From: Rhodospirillum sp.
GTDB taxonomy: Bacteria > Pseudomonadota > Alphaproteobacteria > Dongiales > Dongiaceae
Assembly (NCBI GenBank): GCA_013822765.1
Contig: PNKY01000004.1
Coordinates: forward strand, 310,001 to 374,000
Length of the DNA: 64,000 nucleotides
Reading direction: 5' to 3'
The translations under genes and the position numbers were made by a program. Under the pieces are notes generated by a model, which ran no database searches, was not told the origin of the DNA, and worked only from the letters and a program-made list of their open reading frames with translations. Positions 54,515-63,152 of this stretch are shown here, piece after piece; position 1 is the stretch's first letter, and each line of letters begins with the position of its first letter.

Positions 54515-55290
54515 CCGAGGCCCGCGCCGTATTCGCGCCGAGCAGCTTCGGCGGTGCCGCCGCGGGGCCGCTTTATCTGCGCCTCAAGGCCCTGATCCAA
54601 TCCGCGATCCATGACGGCCGGCTGCGCGCCAACGATGCGTTGCCGTCGGAGCGCGAGATCGCCAGCATGCTGGAGATCTCGCGCGTCACCGTGCGCAAGG
54701 CGCTGACCGACCTGGTGGAGGAGGGGGTGCTGACGCAGCGCCGCGGCTCCGGCACCTTCGTCACCAGCGGCGCGGCGCGGGTGGAACAGCGGCTGTCGCG
54801 CTTGACCTCCTTCACCGAGGACATGCTGGCGCGCGGCCTGACGCCGAGCGTGCGCTGGCTGCTGAAGACGGTCGCGCCGCCGACCCCGGAAGAGGCAATG
54901 GTCCTGGGGCTGTCGACCGGCGAGCGCGTGATCCGCCTGCGCCGGCTGCGTCTTGCCGACGACCGGCCGATGGCGTTGGAGCAGGCGGTGGTGGCAGCGC
55001 GGTTGCTCGCGAACCCGGAGGCGATCGGCAACTCGCTCTATGCTGCGCTGGAAGCCGCCGGCATCCGCCCGGTGCGCGCGCTGCAGCGCTTGTCGGCGGA
55101 GAGCTTGAACGCGGAGGATGCGCGCGTGCTCGGCGTCGAGCCCGGTGCGCCCGCGCTTTATATCGAACGCATCTCTTACCTGAAGGATGGCCGAGCGGTG
55201 GAATTCACCAAGTCGCACTATCGCGGCGATGCTTACGATTTCGTGGTCGAGCTGACTACCGAGCAACTGAGCGGCGGAGGGCACTCATGA
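54511..55290 (+). CDS. GntR/HutC-family regulator (NagR-like)
   Basis: A 259-residue regulator. Winged helix about 20-88 (LYLRLKALIQSAIHDGRLRANDALPSEREIASMLEISRVTVRKALTDLVEEGVLTQRRGSGTFV) and a UTRA ligand domain of chorismate-lyase fold. NagR/DasR proteins of this class bind glucosamine-6-phosphate or GlcNAc-6-phosphate. ATG overlaps the kinase stop and its own stop overlaps the SIS gene, so it is embedded in the operon it probably controls, together with the divergent murQ operon. Confidence 0.88.
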   Translation: MTEARAVFAPSSFGGAAAGPLYLRLKALIQSAIHDGRLRANDALPSEREIASMLEISRVTVRKALTDLVEEGVLTQRRGSGTFVTSGAARVEQRLSRLTSFTEDMLARGLTPSVRWLLKTVAPPTPEEAMVLGLSTGERVIRLRRLRLADDRPMALEQAVVAARLLANPEAIGNSLYAALEAAGIRPVRALQRLSAESLNAEDARVLGVEPGAPALYIERISYLKDGRAVEFTKSHYRGDAYDFVVELTTEQLSGGGHS

Positions 55291-56333
55291 ACGCCGCCGC
55301 CAACGGCGCTACCTGGATGGCGCGCGAGACTGCGGAAGCGGGCGATGCGGTGGCGCGCCTGCTGGATCAGTCGGGCGAGGCGATCCGCGCCGCCGGCAAG
55401 CTGCTGCGCGATGTCGATCCGCGCCTGGTCGCGATCTGCGCGCGCGGCTCCTCGAATCACGCCGCGGCCTTCTTCAAATACGCGACCGAGACCCAGCTTG
55501 GCCTGCCGGTGGTGGCGATCGGGCCGTCGATCGCCTCGGTCTACCAGACGCCGCTGCGGCTGAAAGGCGCGGTCATGCTGGTGATCTCGCAATCCGGACG
55601 CAGCCCCGACCTGCTGGCGATGGCCAAGGCCGCGCAGCAGGGCGGCGCCAAGATCATCGCGATCGTCAACGACGCGGACTCGCCGGCGGCGGAGATGGCC
55701 GATCTCACCATTCCGCTGCAGGCCGGCCCCGAGAAGAGCGTCGCCGCCACCAAGTCCTGCATCGCCTCGATGGCGGCGGGGCTGGCGGTGCTGGCCGACT
55801 GGTCGCGCGATCGTGCGCTCGGCGATGCGGTGGCGGCGCTGCCGAACGCGTTGCGCGCGGCGGTGGCCGCGGATTGGTGGGAGATGGTGGCGCCGTTCGT
55901 CGCCGCGCGTTCCGCCCTCATCATCGGGCGCGGCATCGGCTATCCGGTCGCGATGGAAGCGGCGCTGAAGCTGAAGGAAACGGCGTCGCTGCATGCCGAG
56001 CCGTACAGTGCGGCCGAAGTGCTGCATGGTCCGATCCAGATCGTGCAGCCGGGATTCCCCGTGCTGCTGTTCCGCCAGCGCGACGCCGCCGGCGATTCGC
56101 TCGACCATTGCGCCGCCCGGCTGGCGGATGCCGGCGCGCGCGTGTTCGTGGCCGGGGCGGGTGCGGGCGCAAAGGGCTTCACGCATCTGCCGGTCGCGTC
56201 CTCCGGCCATCCGGCGGCCGAGCTGCTGTCGGCGATGGTGACCTGCTACGCGACGGTCGACCGGATCGCGCGGGCGCGCGGCTTCGATCCGGACACGCCG
56301 CCTCTTCTCAAGAAAGTCACGGAAACCTTGTGA
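55287..56333 (+). CDS. SIS-domain glucosamine-6-phosphate deaminase (NagB-II-like)
   Basis: A 348-residue double-SIS protein resembling the isomerase half of GlmS: first SIS with ICARGSSNHAAAFFKYATE, SQSGRSPDLLAMAKAA; second SIS with GRGIGYPVAMEAALKLKETASLHAEPYSAAEVLHGP. It lacks the glutaminase domain. NagB-II enzymes convert GlcN-6-phosphate to fructose-6-phosphate plus ammonia, the reverse sense of GlmS. Start and stop overlap both neighbours by a few bases. AgaS is the main alternative but the nagA neighbour supports NagB-II. Confidence 0.85.
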   Translation: MNAAANGATWMARETAEAGDAVARLLDQSGEAIRAAGKLLRDVDPRLVAICARGSSNHAAAFFKYATETQLGLPVVAIGPSIASVYQTPLRLKGAVMLVISQSGRSPDLLAMAKAAQQGGAKIIAIVNDADSPAAEMADLTIPLQAGPEKSVAATKSCIASMAAGLAVLADWSRDRALGDAVAALPNALRAAVAADWWEMVAPFVAARSALIIGRGIGYPVAMEAALKLKETASLHAEPYSAAEVLHGPIQIVQPGFPVLLFRQRDAAGDSLDHCAARLADAGARVFVAGAGAGAKGFTHLPVASSGHPAAELLSAMVTCYATVDRIARARGFDPDTPPLLKKVTETL

Positions 56334-57472
56334 TGACCCGGTTCGCGATCGCAGGCGCGGAGATCTTCGACGGCACCAAGCGGCGCGCGCAGCACGCCGT
56401 CATGGTCGATGGCACGCGCATCCTCGACGTGGTTCCGGAGTCGGTGGTGCCGAGCGATCTGCCGGTGCACCGCTTGCAGGGCGGCGTTCTGGCGCCGGGC
56501 TTCGTCGATGCCCAGGTCAATGGCGGCGGCGGCGTGCTGCTGAACGATGCGCCGACCGCGGACGGCGTGCGCACGATCTGCGACGCGCATGCCAGCTTCG
56601 GCACCACGGCGCTGTTGCCGACTTTGATCACCGACTCGCCGGAGATCACCGCCAAGGCGGTCGCCTCGGTCAAGCAAGCGATCGCGACGTCTGCGCTTGG
56701 CTGTCTCGGCCTTCATCTCGAAGGGCCGTTCCTGTCTCCCGAGCGGCGCGGCGCGCACGATGCCAACTTGATGCGCATGATGACCGATGCGGACGTGGAC
56801 GAGATCCTGTCCCTCGGCATCGACACGCTGCTGATGACGCTGTCGCCGGATCGCGTTGCGCCCGCCATCATCCGCCGCCTGGTGCAGGGCGGCGTCATCG
56901 TGAGCCTCGGCCATTCCAACGCCACCTACGATCAGATCCTGGCGGCGGTCGATGCCGGCGCGCGCGGCATCACGCATCTGTTCAACGCCATGTCGCCGCT
57001 GACTCACCGGGCGCCGGGCATCGTCGGCGGCGCGCTCGATTCCGGCGAGCTGTGGTGCGGCCTGATCGCCGACGGCCATCACGTCCATCCGGTCGCGATA
57101 GGGATCGCGCTACGCGCCAAGCGCCAGCCGGGCCGCATCTTCCTGGTGACCGACGCGATGTCGACGGTGGGGTCGGACCAGCAGACCATCACGCTCAACG
57201 GCCGCACCGTCTGGCGCCGCAACGGCGCGCTGGAGCTGGAAGACGGCACGCTCGCCGGCTCCGATCTCGACATGATGTCGGGCGTCCGCTACCTGGTGAA
57301 GCAGGTCGGCGTCGAACTCGGCGAGGCGCTGCGCATGGCCTCGACCTATCCGGCCGAGTTCCTGAAGCGGCCGGAGCTCGGACGCATCGCCGCCGGCGCG
57401 CGCGCCGACTTCGTCCATATCAGCGACGATCTCAAAGCGAAGGCGGTTTGGCGCGCCGGCGTTGCCGCCTAG
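56333..57472 (+). CDS. nagA: N-acetylglucosamine-6-phosphate deacetylase
   Basis: A 379-residue amidohydrolase that deacetylates GlcNAc-6-phosphate. Metal and substrate blocks: GFVDAQVNGGGGVLLND, HLEGPFLSPERRGAHD (Glu metal ligand), SLGHSNATYDQI and THLFNAMSPLTHRAPG (two His ligands), and LVTDAMSTVG with the catalytic Asp. Starts inside the SIS stop (TGATG). Ends in CTAG shared with convergent cutC. Completes the route MurNAc-6-P to fructose-6-P. Confidence 0.94.
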   Translation: MTRFAIAGAEIFDGTKRRAQHAVMVDGTRILDVVPESVVPSDLPVHRLQGGVLAPGFVDAQVNGGGGVLLNDAPTADGVRTICDAHASFGTTALLPTLITDSPEITAKAVASVKQAIATSALGCLGLHLEGPFLSPERRGAHDANLMRMMTDADVDEILSLGIDTLLMTLSPDRVAPAIIRRLVQGGVIVSLGHSNATYDQILAAVDAGARGITHLFNAMSPLTHRAPGIVGGALDSGELWCGLIADGHHVHPVAIGIALRAKRQPGRIFLVTDAMSTVGSDQQTITLNGRTVWRRNGALELEDGTLAGSDLDMMSGVRYLVKQVGVELGEALRMASTYPAEFLKRPELGRIAAGARADFVHISDDLKAKAVWRAGVAA

Positions 57473-58212
57473 TGCGCGGCGTCCAGCACCGATTGGATGC
57501 CGCCCTTGGTGGTGACCAGCCGGGCATATTCCGCCGGCCGCAACTCGCCCCCCATGAACACATTCGGATTGCGGTGGGTCATGCCGCTCGGTGATTCGCT
57601 GAGGGCCGCGAAATGAATCTCGCTGGCGCCGGTCTCGCTCACGCAGCGCGCGACGTTGCGCGCGGTGATGCCGCCGCCCGGCATCACGATCAGCCGTCCG
57701 GCCGCCAGTTCGATCAGGCGGCGGATCAGCGGCGCGCCTTCCAGCACGCTCGGCTCCTGGCCGGACGTCAGCAGGCGATCAATGCCGAGCCCGATCAGGG
57801 TCTGCAGCGCTTCGGCCGGGTCGCGCGACACGTCGAACGCGCGATGGAAGGTGACGGACAACGGCCGCGCCGCCGCGATCAGACGCTCGGTCAGCTTGGC
57901 GTCGACCTTGCCGTCCGCGGTCAGGCAGCCGAACACCACGCCGCCGGCGCGTGCCGCCCTGGCCGCGGCAATGTCGCGCAGCATCATCTCGACCTCGATC
58001 TCGGAATAGAGGAAGTCGCCGCCGCGCGGCCGGATCATCACCTGCACCGGCAACTTGGTGCGTGCGATCGTCGTCTCCATCAGGCCGAGGCTGGGCGTGG
58101 TGCCGCCCTCCAGCAGGTTGGCGCACAATTCGACACGGGTTGCGCCGGCCTGCTCCGCGGCGATGGCGCCTTCCACCGAATCAATGCAGATTTCCGCGAT
58201 CAGTCTGGTCAT
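57469..58212 (-). CDS. cutC: CutC-family protein
   Basis: A 247-residue TIM-barrel protein of the CutC family (IEICIDSVEGAIAAEQAGATRVELCANLLEGGTTPS; MIRPRGGDFLYSEIEVEMMLRDI; TFHRAFDVSRDP). CutC is named for copper homeostasis but its true reaction is unproven. It is often found near sugar-catabolism genes in alphaproteobacteria; here it is convergent with nagA, stops sharing CTAG. Full length. Confidence 0.9.
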   Translation of the reverse strand: MTRLIAEICIDSVEGAIAAEQAGATRVELCANLLEGGTTPSLGLMETTIARTKLPVQVMIRPRGGDFLYSEIEVEMMLRDIAAARAARAGGVVFGCLTADGKVDAKLTERLIAAARPLSVTFHRAFDVSRDPAEALQTLIGLGIDRLLTSGQEPSVLEGAPLIRRLIELAAGRLIVMPGGGITARNVARCVSETGASEIHFAALSESPSGMTHRNPNVFMGGELRPAEYARLVTTKGGIQSVLDAAH

Positions 58213-58301
58213 GAAAAAGCCCTTAAGCCGGTCTTGAGTGCATGCCCGATCATTGACCCGACTTCCTCCTCAATATCAATGCGTGATTTTTCAGGTTCGC
58301 G

Positions 58302-59180
58302 ATGATTTCCAGCTTCAGCCCGCTCAGCGCGGCGACCCAGCCGGGGACCAAGGTCAACGAAGACGGCTATGGCTGTTGGCCGGCCGAGGCGCCGCACGCC
58401 GCCTGGGTGCTGGATGGCGTCACCGGGATCAATGACCGGGCGCTGCTGCCGGGTCCGAGCGATGCCGCCTGGTTCGTCGCGCAAGTGCAGGAGGCGTTGC
58501 CCATTCTGCTCTCCGCATCGCCGGATATGCCGGCCGCAGACCTGGTCGGCGCGCTGGCGCGCGAACTGGAACGACGGCAATCGGCTGCGTGGCTCGACGC
58601 GCGCGGCGCGGATGGCCGCGAGACGCCGGCGGCGAGCTTTGCGCTGGTGCGATTGATCGGCGCCGAGATCGAGATCCTGCGGCTGGGCGACTGCCTGGTC
58701 CTGGTCGAAGCAGCCGATGGCGCCGTCACGGTCCTGGATCATCCCGTGCTCGCCGCGATCGAGGCGGAGACAAGAGCCGCGCTGCTCGCGCTGCGCGCCA
58801 CCGGGATCACCGATCCCAAGCAGGCGTTCACGGCCATGCTGCCGCGACTGCGCGCGCAGCGGCAACGTCGTAATCTCCCCGATGGGTATGGCGTCCTGGC
58901 AGCGGAGCAAAGCTGTGTGCCGATGCTTCACCTAGATCGCATGCCGACGCGTGACGCGCGGCGCATCTTGCTGGCGAGCGACGGCTACTATCGTTTGGTA
59001 GATCACTACAATGCTGCGAGCGATGCCGAATTGGTTCGTCGTACCGCCGAGCTGGGCGCGGACGCGCTGATCAAACAACTGCGTGCGATCGAAGCCGCGG
59101 ATCCGATGGCGATGCAGTATCCGCGGCTCAAGATTGCCGACGATGCAACAGCTCTGTTGATCGCCGTGGACCACACATAA
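58302..59180 (+). CDS. PP2C-like protein phosphatase
   Basis: A 292-residue stand-alone PPM/PP2C-type serine/threonine phosphatase. Metal-binding acids appear in order: NEDGYG (Asp21), WVLDGVTG (Asp38), LASDGYYRLVD and the C-terminal IADDATALLIAV. It lacks an N-terminal sensor or a membrane segment, so it is cytoplasmic. No Ser/Thr kinase is nearby. Divergent from cutC. Target unknown. Confidence 0.82.
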   Translation: MISSFSPLSAATQPGTKVNEDGYGCWPAEAPHAAWVLDGVTGINDRALLPGPSDAAWFVAQVQEALPILLSASPDMPAADLVGALARELERRQSAAWLDARGADGRETPAASFALVRLIGAEIEILRLGDCLVLVEAADGAVTVLDHPVLAAIEAETRAALLALRATGITDPKQAFTAMLPRLRAQRQRRNLPDGYGVLAAEQSCVPMLHLDRMPTRDARRILLASDGYYRLVDHYNAASDAELVRRTAELGADALIKQLRAIEAADPMAMQYPRLKIADDATALLIAVDHT

Positions 59181-59480
59181 ATCCTTGTTCCCGCGTAGTG
59201 GTCCAGCGATGAAAATATTCAAATAATTCTAATCTTCTCCACCCTTCTCCTCGAAAAAACCTCAGCCGGAATCGACCCTCCAATGCTACCTAAGGACAAT
59301 ACCCAGGTAGCCGCTGTTTGGCGCAATCTTGAAGCCATTAAGAAGTCATGACGGGCTGCAAATGCCTTTCGAAAGGTTGCAGCGGTGGCTAAGCTGTGCC
59401 GGATATCGCCTTTGGGGTTGGAGTAACCAGATCGCCTCGCTTCAAGAGGTATGTTCCAGGCAGAACGGGAGGACGAAGAA
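59181..59480. other. 300-base intergenic region without a supported gene
   Basis: The stretch is less G+C-rich than its flanks. It has a weak 6-bp inverted repeat CTACCT/AGGTAG about 59287-59312 and a GGGAGGACGAAGAA ribosome site for the next gene. A 90-codon minus-strand frame (59219-59491) is rich in Ser/Arg and looks spurious. No terminator with a T tract is seen. Confidence 0.5.
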
Positions 59481-60056
59481 ATGGCAGTCAAGATTCATCC
59501 ATCAGTGGACGGTGGGATCAAGCGCGGCAAGGAAGGCTTTGCCGGCGGAACGCTGACCTGCAAGTGCTCGAGCAATCCGGTCGAGGTGAAGCTGAGCGGT
59601 CAGACCGCGCACAACCATGCTTGCGGCTGCACCAAGTGCTGGAAGCCGGCAGGCGCGGCGTTCTCCGTCGTCGCGGTGATCGGGAAGGACAAGGTGCAGG
59701 TCACCAAGGGTGCCGACAAGCTGAAGATCGTCGACCCGAGCGCGACGATCCAGCGCTACGCCTGCACGGGATGCGGCGTGCACATGTACGGCCGGATCGA
59801 GAACAAGGGTCATCCGTTCTATGGGCTCGATTTCGTTCATACAGAGCTCTCGAAGGACGAAGGCTGGTCGGAGCCGCAGTTCGCGGCGTTCGTGTCGTCG
59901 ATCATCGAGGCGGGTGCCGCGAAGCCGAGCGACATGGGCGCGGTACGGGCGCGGCTGAAGGAGCTGGGCCTCGAGCCGTATGATTGCTTGTCGCCGGCGC
60001 TGATGGACGCGATCGCGACTCACCTCGCGAAGGCATCCGGCAAGCTGGCGGCCTAG
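59481..60056 (+). CDS. gfa: S-(hydroxymethyl)glutathione synthase
   Basis: A 191-residue zinc protein of the Gfa family that speeds condensation of formaldehyde with glutathione. Zinc cysteines are in place: Cys27-x-Cys29, Cys48-x-Cys50-x2-Cys53 and Cys95-x2-Cys98. Length equals the Paracoccus protein (about 190). ATG 59481 follows GGGAGG. First of gfa-frmA-fghA, the glutathione route from formaldehyde to formate. Confidence 0.94.
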   Translation: MAVKIHPSVDGGIKRGKEGFAGGTLTCKCSSNPVEVKLSGQTAHNHACGCTKCWKPAGAAFSVVAVIGKDKVQVTKGADKLKIVDPSATIQRYACTGCGVHMYGRIENKGHPFYGLDFVHTELSKDEGWSEPQFAAFVSSIIEAGAAKPSDMGAVRARLKELGLEPYDCLSPALMDAIATHLAKASGKLAA

Positions 60057-60084
60057 CCCTACCAACCGGTGACTGGGATAAAAC

Positions 60085-60122
60085 GCCGAGGGGCAGGTGC
60101 CAACCTGCCTCTCGGCTGCGCT
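60085..60122 (+). terminator. 14-bp stem-loop between gfa and frmA
   Basis: GCCGAGGGGCAGGT (60085-60098) pairs with ACCTGCCTCTCGGC (60103-60116), with one G-T pair and a 4-base loop, followed by TGCGCTTT. It would terminate part of the gfa message or set the ratio of the two proteins. Confidence 0.65.
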
Positions 60123-60151
60123 TTGAAGTGAGAGATCGAAGAGGGAGTTGA

Positions 60152-61264
<1,113 letters not shown>

Positions 61265-61283
61265 CCTGCCCTGTCTATCACTC

Positions 61284-61318
61284 GCGGCGGAGCCCCACCC
61301 GGCTCCGCCGCTTTTGTT
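61284..61318 (+). terminator. Rho-independent terminator after frmA
   Basis: A perfect 11-bp stem (GCGGCGGAGCC at 61284-61294, complement at 61301-61311) with a 6-base loop, followed by TTTTGTTT. The clearest intrinsic terminator in the window; it lies 20 bases after the frmA stop and separates it from fghA. Confidence 0.9.
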
Positions 61319-61356
61319 TCTGGCTACGCATGATGTTTTGAGCGGCGGAGGATCGG

Positions 61357-62223
61357 ATGGTCACGGAATCCTGGGTGCAAGCCGGCCTGTCGCCGATCAA
61401 GCGCTGGAAGTGCTACGGCGGCGATCAGCTGGTATTCGCGCACGACAGCAAGGCGACTGGCACGCGCATGGAGTTCGCGGTCTATGTGCCGCCACAGGCC
61501 GCCAAGCAGCCCTGGCCGGTGCTGTTCTATCTCTCCGGCCTCACCTGTACGTGGGAGAACGCGACCACCAAGGCTGGCTTCCAGCGTGCCGCGGCGGAGC
61601 ATGGCATCGTGATCGTCGCGCCCGATACCTCGCCGCGCGGCGACGACGTGGCGGACGACACCGGCTACGACCTCGGCAAGGGCGCCGGCTTCTATCTCAA
61701 CGCCACGCAGGAGCCGTGGTCGAAGCACTTCAAGATGTACGACTATGTCGTCAACGAGCTGACGGAGCTGGTGGCGCGTTCCTTCGCCGTCAACTTCGCG
61801 CGCTTCGGCGTCACCGGCCATTCCATGGGCGGGCACGGCGCGCTCACCATCGCGATGAAGAATCCGGATCGCTTCAAGTCGGTCTCGGCGTTCGCGCCGA
61901 TCGTGGCGCCGAGCCAGGTGCCGTGGGGCCAGAAAGCGTTCAACGCCTATCTCGGCCCGGACCACAAGATGTGGGCGGAGTATGATTCCTGCGCCTTGAT
62001 GGCGAGCCGCGGCTGGGCCCGCGACATCCTGATCGACCAGGGCGACGCCGACGAATTCCTGAAGCCGCAGCTGCGCCCGGAACTGTTTGTCGAAGCCTGC
62101 AAGGCCAGACATGTGCCGCTGACCCTGCGCTTGCAGGCGGGCTACGATCACTCGTACTACTTCATGTCGACCTTCATCGGCGACCACGTCCGCTGGCACG
62201 CCGAGCGCTTGCACGCGAGTTGA
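61357..62223 (+). CDS. fghA: S-formylglutathione hydrolase
   Basis: A 288-residue esterase D-type alpha/beta hydrolase that splits S-formylglutathione to formate and glutathione. Nucleophile Ser156 in GHSMGGHGAL, oxyanion block FYLSGLTCTWENAT, catalytic His in DHSYYFMSTFIGDH. GGAGG precedes ATG 61357. Downstream of the frmA terminator, so it may have its own promoter or depend on read-through. Confidence 0.94.
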   Translation: MVTESWVQAGLSPIKRWKCYGGDQLVFAHDSKATGTRMEFAVYVPPQAAKQPWPVLFYLSGLTCTWENATTKAGFQRAAAEHGIVIVAPDTSPRGDDVADDTGYDLGKGAGFYLNATQEPWSKHFKMYDYVVNELTELVARSFAVNFARFGVTGHSMGGHGALTIAMKNPDRFKSVSAFAPIVAPSQVPWGQKAFNAYLGPDHKMWAEYDSCALMASRGWARDILIDQGDADEFLKPQLRPELFVEACKARHVPLTLRLQAGYDHSYYFMSTFIGDHVRWHAERLHAS

Positions 62224-62242
62224 GGCACGCCGCCAATTCCGA

Positions 62243-62326
62243 TGTCATCCCGGCCTTGAGCCGGGATCCACTTTTCCGCTGCACGGGCGGCTGCACGATG
62301 GACCCCGGCTCAAGGCCGGGGTGACA
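62243..62326. repeat. Long dispersed-type palindrome (REP-like)
   Basis: Two inverted arms of 28 bases (62243-62270, starting TGTCATCCCGGCC, and 62299-62326, ending GGCCGGGGTGACA) with three mismatches enclose a 28-base centre. Each arm also holds its own small hairpin, CCCGGC-cttga-GCCGGG. Arms of this kind (GTCATCCCGGC...) are familiar from intergenic spaces of many alphaproteobacteria. Not followed by a T tract. Confidence 0.75.
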
Positions 62327-62407
62327 GTGGTGTGGGGGCGGCAGCCATCGCGTTGCACCCTCGCCGCACCACTCCTATAGTTCCCTCCACGGTTGGGAGA
62401 GGCAGCC

Positions 62408-63043
62408 ATGGCAGGCAAGATCACGCCGACGGCGGACGATGCGCTCATCGTCATCGATGTGCAGAACGATTTCTGCCCGGGCGGCGCGTTGGCGGTGCCC
62501 AAGGGCGATGAGATCGTGCCTCTGGTCAACCACTTGATCGGGCAGTTCCAGCATGTCGTGCTGACGCAGGACTGGCATCCGAAGGGCCACTCGTCCTTCG
62601 CATCGACCCACAAGGGCGATCCCTTCACCACCATCAAGCTCGGCTACGGCGACCAGACGCTGTGGCCGGATCATTGCGTGCAGGGGACGAAGGGCGCCGA
62701 GTTCCACCGCGATCTCGTGGCGCGCGAGAGCGAACTGGTCTTGCGCAAGGGCTTCCGCAAGGAAATCGATTCATATTCGGCCTTTTACGAAAATGATCGC
62801 GCGACCAAGACCGGCCTCAACGGCTATCTGCGCGACCGCGAGCTGAAGCGGCTGTTCATGTGCGGGCTCGCCACCGATTTCTGCGTCGCCTGGTCGGCGC
62901 TCGACGGCCGGCGCGAGGGATTTCCCATCATCGTCGTTGAGGACGCCTGCCGCGCCATCGACCTCAACGGCAGCCTCGTTGCCGCCCGGGGCGAGATGCT
63001 CAAGGCCGGTATCACGCTATCCAACTCCGGCCAGATCGGCTGA
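62408..63043 (+). CDS. pncA: Nicotinamidase
   Basis: A 211-residue isochorismatase-fold enzyme that deamidates nicotinamide to nicotinate for NAD salvage. Catalytic Asp17 (IDVQNDF), Lys114 (LRKGF) and Cys159 (TDFCV); metal ligands Asp55, His57 in TQDWHPKGHSSF and His89. GGGAGAGG precedes ATG 62408; a TTG five codons earlier is in frame. Monocistronic between the dispersed palindrome and the molybdenum-hydroxylase gene. Confidence 0.92.
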   Translation: MAGKITPTADDALIVIDVQNDFCPGGALAVPKGDEIVPLVNHLIGQFQHVVLTQDWHPKGHSSFASTHKGDPFTTIKLGYGDQTLWPDHCVQGTKGAEFHRDLVARESELVLRKGFRKEIDSYSAFYENDRATKTGLNGYLRDRELKRLFMCGLATDFCVAWSALDGRREGFPIIVVEDACRAIDLNGSLVAARGEMLKAGITLSNSGQIG

Positions 63044-63112
63044 GCCTTCCGCCCCGCACAGCAGCGTTGACACAGCAGGTTGACTCTGGCGCTCACGGGT
63101 GCAGAATGATCA

Positions 63113-63134
63113 GATCGTTCGTATACGAACGATC
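63113..63134. promoter_or_regulatory. Perfect 22-bp palindrome upstream of FAD-subunit gene
   Basis: GATCGTTCGTA (63113-63123) is followed directly by its exact complement (63124-63134), centred on GTATAC. It lies 19 bases before the next start codon. A perfect two-fold site of this length is an operator; GTATAC-centred palindromes are common for GntR-family regulators. Confidence 0.75.
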
Positions 63135-63152
63135 ACCGATCGGGAGCCGGGG

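Noticed and set aside
59219..59491. 90-codon minus-strand frame in an intergenic space
   Set aside because: Ser/Arg-rich, no ribosome site, runs into the start of gfa; no sign of a real protein.
62243..62326. Transposon or IS end
   Set aside because: No transposase, no target duplication and no second end within reach; better explained as a dispersed palindrome.
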